Assembly (NCBI GenBank): GCA_022432975.1
Contig: CM039504.1
Location: 1,213,459-1,277,458 of the forward strand
DNA: 64,000 bases
Source of the DNA: Begonia masoniana
Lineage: Eukaryota > Streptophyta > Magnoliopsida > Cucurbitales > Begoniaceae
Direction: 5' to 3'
A model generated the notes under the pieces. The model did no database searches, had not been told where the DNA came from, and saw only the letters and a list, made by a program, of their open reading frames with translations. Of this stretch, positions 48,715 through 61,465 are shown in pieces (position 1 is the first letter of the stretch; every line of letters begins with the position of its first letter). A program made the translations under genes and the position numbers.

Positions 48715-49869
48715 GATGCTTGTTATCTCCAAATAAGTGGCTTGGATTAAGATCACTTGCCATGTGAATTTTTTAGAAGCTTTGAGTCTCACAAAGGTAT
48801 CTTAACAAATCTGTTTCCCCATTTCTAAGGCCAAGCTGAGGAGGTTATTTGAGACCGATCATGTTGCTGACTGAGATGATAGAACGTCTAGTTGGATCAT
48901 CAAGGTGTCAATGACTATGGTGGGATGCCCGCTGATTCTTCTTTCCAAATCCCAATAAAATGTTGAATGGTAGTGTTTTATATTTCCCTGCTACTTTGTA
49001 GTTCAAACTTAGAATTTCTGTCAAAGCTTCTCCAGATGAACACAGCTTGTTGAGAAAATAAGTCTTGGGTGAAATTTATATTTGTGACCGATGACCGATG
49101 AAATTTATATTTGTTTACAGCGAAAACATGATGTGTGATTTGAAATCTGAAAATAACATGACAAGGAACTTCGACCAAACCACTAGCTTCTCTCTTTTGG
49201 ATTATCAGGATCAGATCAAAATACTCACAGATCCTTGATAGGTAAATGGCATTGCCACTAGACATTCAAAATTATGCACGACTTTCGGGGCCATCGTCGG
49301 CAGAGAGAGACAGGGGGGGGGACTGGAAGGATGAAGAAAGAGAAATGGTCCTAAGAAGAAATCAATTAACTGATTCCCACTCATAAACTGAGACCAAATC
49401 GTTCTCTGCTTAAATTCTTTATCCTCTTCCATCTCCTTGAAGAAATCAATGGAGAAATAAATTAGTGTGTTCTGCTTCAAGATTCTCTTCAACTTTTTCT
49501 CAACTGGCCCTTCCTACCTCACTTTATTCCACTCTTACAAGTGGCTTCTTTCACTTTTTTTTTTTTTTTTTTTTTTATGAAATTTAAAATTCAAGTATGC
49601 TAGCCACACTTTAAGATTTGTTCCTTAAAATAAATTATATATGCTTGGGCAGTATGGGTATATGTCACATTTATATACTCCACGCTGATGAGTCGTTTCA
49701 CAATATCCATTTTGATTCTTCAAAGTCGTGCTTCTTTTTTTTAAGATTCTTAAACTTATGCCATCAACAAAAGGAGATTCTTAAACCCCATTTTAAAAGG
49801 GTTCTCAATTCTTTGCCTTTCAATTTAATCTCTGGCCTTGGTCTCTAGTTGCTTTTATCTCCTATGCAC
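48715..49869. other. Intergenic, no gene seen
   Basis: Contains a poly-T run at about 49557-49576. No recognisable gene. The minus-strand frames here are short and show no similarity to known families. Confidence 0.55.
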
Positions 49870-49876
49870 TATAAAT
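49870..49876 (+). promoter_or_regulatory. TATA box of the single-MYB gene
   Basis: tataaat 52 bp upstream of the ATG at 49922. It lies downstream of an in-frame ATG at 49838, so it argues for 49922 as the real start. Confidence 0.55.
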
Positions 49877-49921
49877 CCACGAGTTAGAAATCTTTTCTGG
49901 GATATACTACAAAGTGAAAGA

Positions 49922-50284
49922 ATGGGTTCTCTGCATCCCATTATGTTCGAGCAGGAGAGTCAGAATAGAGAATGGACAAAGGAAGAGAATAAGAAGTTTG
50001 AAAATGCTCTGGCAATTTACAACGAGAATTCTCCTGATAGATGGCTAAAAATTGCAGCTTTGATTCCGGGGAGGACAGCCGTTGATGTGATGAAGAAGTA
50101 CAAGGCACTAGAAGAAGATGTCTTCAACATTGAAGCCGGAGGGGTCCCAAATCCAAGCTATCAAGCATTAGAATCGGTAAATACTCGTAATTTCGATGGT
50201 TTCAGAAAGAAGCCGATATCAGCTAGAGGAGACGAAAAAGGAAAGAAGAAGGGAGTTCTGGTGAAAGAAGAGGAGAAGAAGTGA
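49922..50284 (+). CDS. DIVARICATA/RADIALIS-type single-MYB (SANT) protein
   Basis: 120 residues in one exon. A SANT/MYB domain (about residues 15-65) contains REWTKEENKKFENALAIYNE, PDRWLKIAALIPGRTAVDVM and KKYKALEEDVFNIEAGGVP, the pattern of the first MYB repeat of DIVARICATA and of RADIALIS-like proteins. The second SHAQKYF-type MYB repeat of DIVARICATA is missing, and a lysine-rich tail follows. Proteins with this repeat alone usually act in protein contacts with MYB partners rather than binding DNA strongly. The start chosen is MGSLHPIMF, which follows the TATA box by 52 bp. Confidence 0.88.
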   Translation: MGSLHPIMFEQESQNREWTKEENKKFENALAIYNENSPDRWLKIAALIPGRTAVDVMKKYKALEEDVFNIEAGGVPNPSYQALESVNTRNFDGFRKKPISARGDEKGKKKGVLVKEEEKK

Positions 50285-51415
50285 GCCTGAGCTTCCTACA
50301 ATACACAAGCAGAAGATGTTGTGTTTCTGGTTTTCAGTACTGGGTAATCTATCTCTCTTTTCTCGTTTGTTTTTAAGATTTTTGATGAAGCGAGTGATGT
50401 AATATTTGTGTTGTGTATAGTTTCGTTTCATTTGTGACTGTATTTTGTTACATATTATGATGAAGATTATAACGTAAGAATCGAATGTTTGTTGACAACT
50501 ATTGGTTTCCTCTCTTCTGCATTATCTGCCATGTCCCCCTTCCTACGACACTGATTTTCCCAGAGCAGCCAACGCCGACAAAAGACAGATTTCAGAAGAG
50601 TTCAAATCAAAGTCTCAATTATCGAACTGTAAAAATGCAACGAAGAAGAGTCGACACTTGCGTTGACCTTTGTTGAAGCAAGTTAGTTGCAGTGTAATCT
50701 TAAAAAATGAGCCAATGAGGAGCATAATTGCGCCTAAGTGGGGAATCCATTGACAAAAGTCTAGCACAGATCCTTGTTACTTAAGTATTAAACCAGAAGA
50801 GTGGCCTCAGTGTCATGAAAAAAGCTTGATGCCCACCCATTCACAATTAAAAATGCTTCAAAATTAAGTCATAAATCTATAATTATAGGAATGTAAGTCA
50901 TCATTTGTAGACTGCACACCTTACATTGTTGCCTTAATATTGACTTGGTGGACGAGAAAGAGAGCACCATACCCACTTAGATTCTTAAACCTAATCAACC
51001 CCTAATTACAAGATGATTAAATGGAATTTGCTTTTCTTAATTTGGCCTCCATGATTTAAAAGATGTTTCGGTCCCACTTAGTCATGACCATTTTCATAAA
51101 TTTTGAAAATAACACGTACCTTCTTTCATTTCATTTCTTTGACTAAATCATGCTAGTTCTCAATAATTAATTTGACTTTATTTTTAATGCTAGTTTTGTC
51201 ATTTGTAAAAACAGTTTGTGAATAACGCACGTTTAAAGTGTTTGTAGGCCCATTATTGAATTGGGCCTGTAAGAGAAGAATGAGGCCCATTAAAGCACGC
51301 CAGTTTCACCATTTCTTCCAATTACCGTTTGACAACCCAGTTCGCCGTTCCCGCGACGTTGATCTGTGACAATTTGCTTTCCCTTTCCGCGCGCGTTGGT
51401 GTTGAAGATCCTTCT
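50285..51415. other. Intergenic, no gene seen
   Basis: 3' flank of the MYB gene and promoter region of the C2-domain gene. No other gene recognised. Confidence 0.55.
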
Positions 51416-52345
51416 ATGGCGTCGTCTCGTTATCCGTCATCAAGGCCGCTGGACCTAGATCTTACCATAGTAGCTGCGAAGCATCTCAAGAACATCAATT
51501 GGAAAAACGGCGATCTCAAGCCCTACGCGATCTTCTGGGTCGACTCCAACCGCCGCCTCGCCACAAAGCCCGATGACTCCGGTTCTACTAGGCCTGTATG
51601 GAACGAGAGCTTTACCATCCCACTCAATCTACCTCTCCACGACTCTTTTCTTACCCTCGAGGTCTTTCACTCCAAACCGTCCGAGACGCCCAAACCCCTC
51701 GTGGGCACCCTTCGTCTTCCCCTCATCGATCTGGATAATCCTGATGATTCGAGCCGAATCCGAACTTTTGAACTAAAACGTCCATCGGGACGGCCTCAGG
51801 GTAAGATCCGGGTAAAACTCGCCGTTTGGGAACGCCCTTTACCTCCGGACTACCGTATCTCCCCTCCGCCGCCCTATTATTACTCCAGTGCCCCTCCTCC
51901 TCCTCCCTCGCCCTTTACGCGCGACTACAGGGAATATAATCCGTCGTACATTTCGCCCCTCCCTGTCCCTCCGCCTCCATCGCAAACTTTGACCCCCTCT
52001 ACAGTGTCGTCATACTCTTACGGGTCGTATCCCGAAGCCTATCCTGGCTACTACTCTGGTTACTACACCAGTAATCCACCTCCTCGGCCGAGACCCGTCT
52101 TTGACCGTGCTGTGAATTATGGTGGACCCTCTGCACCAGTGGATTATTCGCCTTACGATCCTAAGCCGCATAGAAGTGGGAAAATGGGGTTGGGTACCGG
52201 ACTAGCTGTTGGGGCAGTTGCAGGAGCCTTGGGTGGGCTTGCATTGGAAGAGGGATTGAGATACGAAGAAGGTAGGATTGAAGAAAAGGTCGAGAATGAC
52301 TTGGCTGCTCGCGATGATTATAGTGATTATCGTGCAGACTACTAA
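51416..52345 (+). CDS. SRC2-like C2-domain protein
   Basis: 309 residues in a single exon. The C2 domain (about residues 12-130) opens LDLDLTIVAAKHLKNINW and contains GDLKPYAIFWVD, RPVWNESFTIPLNLPL, FLTLEVFHSKP, KPLVGTLRLPLIDL and GRPQGKIRVKLAVW. A long proline/tyrosine-rich linker (about 140-245) follows, then a glycine-rich hydrophobic segment (GLGTGLAVGAVAGALGGLAL) and an acidic C-terminus. SRC2-type proteins are cold- and stress-responsive, bind membranes through the C2 domain and can enhance NADPH-oxidase activity. That role is family knowledge, not shown here. The start at 51416 (MASSRYPSSRPL) matches the family. An upstream in-frame ATG at 51329 adds unrelated sequence. Confidence 0.92.
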   Translation: MASSRYPSSRPLDLDLTIVAAKHLKNINWKNGDLKPYAIFWVDSNRRLATKPDDSGSTRPVWNESFTIPLNLPLHDSFLTLEVFHSKPSETPKPLVGTLRLPLIDLDNPDDSSRIRTFELKRPSGRPQGKIRVKLAVWERPLPPDYRISPPPPYYYSSAPPPPPSPFTRDYREYNPSYISPLPVPPPPSQTLTPSTVSSYSYGSYPEAYPGYYSGYYTSNPPPRPRPVFDRAVNYGGPSAPVDYSPYDPKPHRSGKMGLGTGLAVGAVAGALGGLALEEGLRYEEGRIEEKVENDLAARDDYSDYRADY

Positions 52346-53836
52346 CATAGTTGCTTTATTGGTAATATTTGCTGCTCTAATTTGCAATTTCACAGTAGTG
52401 TGTATATTTTATGGTTGATTGGCTCGTTGTCTGAGAAAGGTTCGTGCTCGATGAACGGAGTTCATACGTCTTTATCAGATGAGAAACCAAAATAAAAGTT
52501 TTTATGAATGTAGTATTACCTGTTGCTTCTATTATGCAAATCATCATCTTAAATTTAATAGTGTGGAAAGCTAGCAGGTACTTGTGTATTAGATGAGAAG
52601 CTTTCTGTTTATGACTTCTCCAAATGATGAAGATTTATGAATGTAATTGTAAGACCTCTCATTGCTATCTTCTCTGAATGTACTGAGGTTAGCCTACTTT
52701 GTTGTAGCCGATTTGGTTTGTAATCTTTGGGCAAGGTTAGCCTAATTTGTACAAGTACAACTCTTGCACAAGTTTTCCAGCTGCGCATATAGTCTACGCT
52801 TGATTCTGCAACCTTTCAAGGCCGGGTCACAGGTCGGATTCAGTTCTCTAATTTCGCGGCTTAATTTTGGTAACCTTGGTCAATAATCAATATCATGGAG
52901 ATAAACTTGATTAACTAATTTTAACTATTTTAAAATACAATCACATCCTCTTCATAATTTTATTTCCTTGTAAATAATTATTTATTGAAGCTTAGATCTA
53001 TTTGGGCTAAAAATATTAAAAATTGTTCATTTATTCTCTAATTAGGGGCAGATTAGGAAATAACGCTAATCATCCCCCCCTTCTCTGACAACTCGTATTA
53101 TTCTGATCTAACAGCAAACAGCAGTTGAGGTTTCCGAACTGGCCAGCCAGGAGGGATTTTCATACGAAGAGGGAAGATTGAGAGAATATCGATCCCATTT
53201 ACAACTGTTGACGTTAACGTGCTTCTCTCTCGATCCTCTGCTTTAGGTACCGTATTCTATTCTGTGTATTAGCTCGTCTTCTACTTTCTGGATTTCTTTT
53301 TATGATTCTCAGACAATAAATTTGGGGAAAGTTAACTCCTTAGGTTATACGATCTGTTGTCTAATTGTGCTCGCTTTCTTCTGTGATTCCGTGCTCGATC
53401 TCGGTTTGGCTGAGTTCCAGCTTTTGTCTACTATAAGGAATACGAAGCCTTTCATCTTGTAGTCCTTCATGATTTTACAGTTCTGTTTACTTTTTTGGCC
53501 ATTTCTTGCCTTTCCTAAACTTCAAGCCTCACCAAATGTTTCTTGTAGTCATTCAATTATGGACATTCTGACACTGTATGATGCATCCGAAGGATAATCC
53601 AGGGTTCCTGCTATTCTTCTGATGGCGGGGTTTCAATGATCTATTTTTAAGTTGCTTATTATGTATTGTGGGCTCACACTTGACTGCTCTGCGATAATTT
53701 AGTGGATGGAGAAAGTCTTCATAATTGTGGCATTCTTGCAGGTAATATTTTGTTTCTCTTCAATAATTAGTTATTGCGAAGCAGTTTCCAAAGATCAACT
53801 ATGAACTCTCACAAAATACGTTTTGTGAAGTAGAAA
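52346..53836. other. Intergenic and probable spliced leader of the FAS1 gene
   Basis: 3' flank of the C2 gene, then from about 53100 a leader-like stretch with a donor-like ag/gtacc near 53246 and acceptor-like sites near 53740-53800 before the FAS1 start codon. Confidence 0.45.
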
Positions 53837-54445
53837 ATGAAGAAAGGTTACATTTTGAAAAGTCCAATTGCCTGTGTTTTCATGGTGGTGACTGTTAGTT
53901 TTGGTTTTCTTATGCTCATCTCAACTTTAAGACTTCCCGAGATATCACTAAGAAATCAGGCAGTCAATGCAAACCGGTCCTCAAAAATTGGAAATATGGC
54001 AGAGGATGAAGGGCTTGGCAAGTTTGGGGAGATGATGATAAGCATGTTGCCTGATGATCTTGCTTTTACTGTCTTTATCCCCTCAGACCAAGCTTTTGAG
54101 CGGGATTTAAGGTTATATAAGAACAATAGCTTTGAAGCAGATAAGATGAACGATACATATGCTATAGTTTCTCGTATATTAGGATTCTCAGCTGTTCCCA
54201 GAAGGCTGTTTTCTACGTCTGTGGATGTTGGAAAAGATAATCAGATCTCTTATGACTCCTTAAGCGGATTAAGATTATTCATTGCCATCGACGGAGATGG
54301 AATGCTGGTTGTTAACAGAGTAAGATCTGAAAGAGTCGATATGAGGAAGAAAGAAATTGTGTTTCATATTATGGATGGTGTTTTAATGGATGCCGAGTTT
54401 GAACTATCTATGCTTCCCGACTACGATGAAGGCGAAGAAAATTGA
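53837..54445 (+). CDS. FAS1 (fasciclin) domain membrane protein
   Basis: 202 residues in a single coding exon. An N-terminal hydrophobic anchor (about residues 10-32) is followed by one FAS1 domain containing MLPDDLAFTVFIPSDQAFER near residue 70, SRILGFSAVPRRL, YDSLSGLRLFIAIDGDGML and VFHIMDGVLMDAEF (the FAS1 H2-like block). It lacks the proline/alanine-rich glycomodules and GPI-anchor signal of fasciclin-like arabinogalactan proteins, so it belongs to the short plant FAS1-only group. Role unknown, probably a membrane-anchored extracytoplasmic or endomembrane protein. Confidence 0.88.
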   Translation: MKKGYILKSPIACVFMVVTVSFGFLMLISTLRLPEISLRNQAVNANRSSKIGNMAEDEGLGKFGEMMISMLPDDLAFTVFIPSDQAFERDLRLYKNNSFEADKMNDTYAIVSRILGFSAVPRRLFSTSVDVGKDNQISYDSLSGLRLFIAIDGDGMLVVNRVRSERVDMRKKEIVFHIMDGVLMDAEFELSMLPDYDEGEEN

Positions 54446-55840
54446 TCAAACCATTTTAGCATCATTTTTGTCAATGTTTTGTTGTAGAATTACATGTATC
54501 AACATTTGGACATGGACTGTACAGTTTTACATGTTCTTTTGATTATCACTTCAGGAAAAATTGATCAAATTGATTGTATTGTAAATCACATACCCTAAGG
54601 CTCTAATTGGATCATCTAACTGTGGGGAACTTAGATTGTCTGTGTCCTCCTCCTAGTCTTCTTCAACTCACCGTTATTACGCTTCTTTCTCTTCCTTCTC
54701 GCCACTCATTAGTTAATTAATTTATAATGCTTATTAAATATGTTTAAAATATTATGTTTTTTAAAAAATTTTATCAATAATGATTGATGCAATTAATAAT
54801 TAATTTATGTAATTAATATAATAAATTATAAATAATTAATTTATTGTATTTATTGTATCAATAGTTGTTTGACACTTAGCAGTAGTAAGAGGAAGAAAGA
54901 AAATAAGAGACCAAGTCGTTTACTTCATATTTATGACTCTTGCCAACAATTGGTTCTATAACTAGCACTTGACTCGAACTACTTGCCATATCTAAACTAG
55001 CTACGGTCAAAAATGGAATTGATTCCAGATCTCCTTGCGCCCTACAATCCAGATCTCCTTGCGCCCTACAATCCGAAAGTGATTCTCTATCAAAGCACTT
55101 GCAAGGAGTTAAGCGCGAGTGTATTTTATGAGGGTAAAATAAAAAGGTAAACGTTGCATTATTCAAAACTATAATTATGGTTAATTTATCATTTGTCATT
55201 TTCACTCTTTGTAGATAGGGATCAAGATACTCTAAAGTCTAAATTGATAAATTAATATTTTTTTATAGAAAAAATAGTTCAAGATAACGATGGCATGAAC
55301 TAAAATACATATATTAGTGATTTTAGTTAATTATATTATACCACTTGCAACGCATAAAAAAATTGAAGTTATAAAACTAGGAAAGTAGTCACATGAACAT
55401 GTGTATAGTAAATGTAGTCAAATTTAAAAAATAAAATAAAATAAAGTAAGAAATTATATAGAAAAGAAAAGAAAGAGCAAGAAAACCAATGAATGATTCG
55501 ATCGAAACAAGAAGCAAATTTCCAAGCATGCACTTTGAAAATGAATATTAAAATTGTTTTCTGGTATAGGGAAAGAGAGAGTGTGCTAGAATTCCAATTT
55601 CCGAGCATTCAAAAGATTAAAACAGTCCAACAGAGTAAGCTCAGAGAGATAAAAACAAAGTGTTTATGAGCATGCAGAGAAGAATGTCCAACTTTTTTCA
55701 ATATTTTAAACCCATAAAAAAAAAAAATTGCAAAATTAAAAGGAAATCAGACAATATTTGTTACTACGTTGTAGATTTTAATCTTCTTCAACGCTTTTTC
55801 ATATTGATTGTAATGATGGTGGATCGTGGTTTTTCAGATT
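54446..55840. other. Intergenic, one short tandem duplication
   Basis: No gene recognised. A unit of about 27 bp, containing ccagatctccttgcgccc, occurs twice at about 55025-55075. Confidence 0.55.
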
Positions 55841-56506
55841 CTACATAAAGCTTAAACGCAGGTCCAATGGCGGATGAGTCCCCATTTCCGTTTCGATTGT
55901 GTACGTAAAAGATGCAGTTTCCTTGCACTGTTTTGCATGTACTGGTGATCTAAGCTTACAATGAACCGGAGTTGCTTCTTCCATGGCGTTTATTGGGAAA
56001 AGTTGCAGAGTTTCCATCACTCTTTCTGGCTCAGAAACTTGTTTTATCTCTGCAAAATCTGCCAAAAAGACGGGAGGAAACTAGGTCTTATCAGAAGCCT
56101 GAAACGCAAACCATTAGCGGAGATTTTTTAAGTAAATGAACGTACGATTTGGAGAAAAAACTTTGTCGTCCTTGCGAAGAAAATCTCTCTGATCAGAAAC
56201 GTTGGAGACTTTGCGGCGTTTCTGTCTCTCCCTAGCTTTATGATTCTGAAACCAGTAGAAAACATTCTTGCTCTCGATCTTCCCGTAAAGGCTCAGCTGC
56301 GTCGAGATTTTCTGAATCTGATCGGTGCTCGGAGTTCGAAGTCCAGACCGGAAAAGCTCCGTCAAGACCTTAACCTGTTCGGTCGTGGGGTTCCACCTCC
56401 CACATTTCGCACCCGTCCCACCGCCGTTGAGCCCGACAACTCCGCCGCCGCCGGCTGCCCGAACACTTGCAGTTTTAATATAAAAGCCTGACAACCCTTC
56501 CTCCAT
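55841..56506 (-). CDS. WOX5: WUSCHEL-related homeobox protein, WOX5/WOX7 type
   Basis: A transcription factor of the modern WUS clade. WOX5 marks the root quiescent centre and keeps stem cells undifferentiated. Two exons, 56506-56146 and 56058-55841, joined with GT-AG borders, give 192 residues. The homeodomain starts [20 protein letters not shown], continues [20 protein letters not shown], and its recognition helix is [20 protein letters not shown]. Exon 2 holds the WUS-box [10 protein letters not shown] (the usual TLPLFPM form is changed at Pro and Met) and ends with an EAR-like LDLRLSF repressor motif, as in WOX5. A glycine-rich stretch precedes the homeodomain. A TATA box lies about 90 bp upstream, and a 500-bp AG tract lies beyond it. 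WOX7 or WOX1/4-type assignment is less likely given length and C-terminus. Confidence 0.93.
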
Positions 56507-56591
56507 TGTTGATCTTCAGTCGTCTCTGAACTTCTGTACTTCTTCTAGTCAGAGCTTCTGAACTCAAAAAGATGAAAGTAGGCGTGCACGT

Positions 56592-56599
56592 TTATATAG
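56592..56599 (-). promoter_or_regulatory. TATA box of the WOX gene
   Basis: On the minus strand the sequence reads ctatataaac, about 90 bp before the ATG at 56506. Confidence 0.6.
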
Positions 56600-56930
56600 T
56601 GGACAAACTTTAGGTTAAACTCGTTATTTATTTAATAATTATAAAGTTAGCGACTTCTCATTCATTAAATGACGCTTCGTCTTCTTAATTCACTCATTAT
56701 ATATTAATTATTCAAACATATAACAATCTAAACAAGAGAGTTCTTCAGTTTTCAGTAGATCATAATTAGGAAAACAGAAATGTTTAGTGTATGAGCTTAG
56801 TTCAGCTGCTCTTTTTTGGATCTCTCTCTCTGTTTATTTAATAATTCTGCTTTGATTTTAGGGAAACTTTGATGATAAACCTTTGGATTTCGATCATGTT
56901 GTTTGCATTCCGCTTGTATTTTAGTGATTT

Positions 56931-59184
<2,254 letters not shown>

Positions 59185-60085
59185 ATGAATTGGAGAGAGA
59201 ATGATAGAGATCCACACAAACTACAAAGAGATAAAGATTCACGTGGGTTGAAAAGAGATAAAGATCCACATGATTTTGTTTATGATGTGATCCAAGTTAA
59301 GACCAAGTCAAAGCCCAAGAACAAGGATCCAATTGAAGATACCCGCAGCCTAATGATAAGAGCAAAAAGCCCAAAATTATTGGAAGATCTTTTGAAGCAA
59401 GGGAGGCCAAATATGCATGAAGATTAACATGTGTCATGCACATGCACGTGTAAGAATTAAAAATTCATATGCGAAGCACATGCAAATTCAAACAAATCAC
59501 GTATGAGAGATCTTATCCAACAAAATCTACTCAAATCAATTCAAATCATATTCAAACGTAGTTTAAACGTGAGATGATATCTGATTATGCCAAGGATCAT
59601 TATCTCACGATTTTATTAGTTATTTTATTTTTATTTTCATTTGTTTTATTATTTTATTTAATTTTAATGTGTAGTCTATTTAATGGCAAAACTATTTGAT
59701 TTAATAAAAGAAGAAGTTTGAATTAAAAAAATTGAGTGTTTTTCTTAGAGAGGATTTCTCTTTAGTTCTTTGCGAAGAACAACGATCTTCTTCAAGTCAC
59801 GCTTGAAGAATCTCGCTTGATAGCTTTGGTTCTTACCAACGAGTTTGGTCTGGATCAAGCTCCTGTTTTGATAGCTTTGGTTCAGCCAACAGGTGTAGCT
59901 CAGGTCAAGCTCCTGTTTGGATAACTAGGGTTCCATCGAATTCTTCGATTGAGGTCTTAGTTCCTTATTTTATTCTTGAATCAAAAAGGCGTTCCTAGAA
60001 TTATTCCGCGTTGTTGTCGGGTCTCGGGTCCTTTCGATCTGAGGTTCGCATCTGAAACTAATATGAACAGTATCAGAAGGCCTAG
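59185..60085 (+). mobile_element. Probable LTR-retrotransposon remnant
   Basis: A short frame (59185-59427) rich in Lys and Asp contains EDTRSLMIRAKSPKLLEDLL, faintly like the TRSRAK segment near the C-terminus of Ty3-type polyproteins. The sequence after it looks like an LTR: an AT-rich region, then a repeated unit of about 51 bp starting gatagctttggttc (59819 and 59870), and finally agtatcagaagg near 60069, which resembles the tggtatcagagc primer site of plant elements. Exact ends and target duplication were not found. Confidence 0.35.
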
Positions 60086-61465
60086 TCTTCCATCACAGGC
60101 CCAACTTTTACCAAGCAACTTAGTTAAGATCAGGCCCAGCATAAGGTACTGTATTTTCTTGTGAGCATATTCAACCAATTAACTTATCATAGTTTTGAGA
60201 TCATATACTGGAGATGATAGACACAAGGGCTCTCTCATCGTGTGGTCAAATTCAACAATGACTGCATCATTTGATTTTGAGCCTGCTAAGGACAAGGGCT
60301 TTGAAGTTCAACAATCTTGACTGAATAAAAGCTGGTAGAGCGAGAGAGAGAGGAAGAGGGAGAGAGACGCCCACGCCCAATAAGAACGCATACCATCAAC
60401 TTTCAACCAATCACTCTAGGAATTCCAACTTTCATGTCAAATTCAGGCAATGAAGAGGCAACTTCTTAATTGTCACTGTACATACCCATGGCTTAACACC
60501 AGTAATCCTTTTGGCCTTTTCCTACGTCAATTATTGCAATTTCTTGAATAAAAAAGGTAGACTTTTGACCATGTTTCTCTTCTGATGTCTAAAACTTATT
60601 TCTCCCTGTCGGACAGCAGCTCTGCCCATATTACAGCACGCTTAAGCAGCACTCCTATGCTCTGTAAAACCCAGCAAACTAGACTAGCCAGTTGAGAACA
60701 AAACACGTGGAGGTTATGTATATTCATCGAAGTACCCTTGATAGAATTTAGAAACAATTAAATCTTACCAAAACTAAGGAGTCTGGAGCAGCAAACGCAA
60801 CTGGCTTTGCGTATCCGAAGTTGAAATACCTTTTCGTTCATTGGGTTAAAAGGGAGAAAGCGGGTAACTTTAAGAGGACTGGAAAGAAGCGCTAATGGCC
60901 TTCAAATGGGTATTCTTGGCGCGCGCAGGCGCAGCTGTACACGTAGCTTCAGTTCTCTGTAGCAGAACCTTTTTTACCTCCATTCGAGCTTATCTCGGTC
61001 GCCATCGTCAAAGCTTGGCAATTGGGGAAACGCTCTTATCGCTTTCTTTTTCTCCTGTATGCAGTCACAAATCAGCACAAGTTTTTTAACAAGTTTATTC
61101 CACAGAGAATGCGTACAGTGGTCGTTGTTACTAGGCTAAGAACCTTATCTTCTAAATATAACACGAAACTAATAATAATGTCATATGTATCTTAATTGTG
61201 ACTAAGCCTTGGTCGTGCCTAGTTTTGGGCCAAACTTTTTCTACGCGGAAACGATAAACAGGGAAGATCATTTCGTATAACGACATGAGTTTTCATAATT
61301 TGTAAGTTTCAACTGAGATGACAAAAATTGTAACAAAAGATTGCAAAGAATAATTTAATTTTCCATATTTTCCAAATGTGTGTGTAAATGTGAGATTTGG
61401 GAGGTAACCATCGTGGAATTCCATAATATCAATGGAGTCCCTATTGGTTGGCTTAATTGTCAACG
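60086..61465. other. Intergenic, no gene seen
   Basis: A plus-strand frame of 64 residues (60895-61089) has no recognised similarity. The rest is the 3' flank of the HSPRO gene. Confidence 0.5.

Noticed and set aside
60895..61089. Small plus-strand protein of 64 residues
   Set aside because: No recognised similarity, no clear promoter; probably a chance frame.
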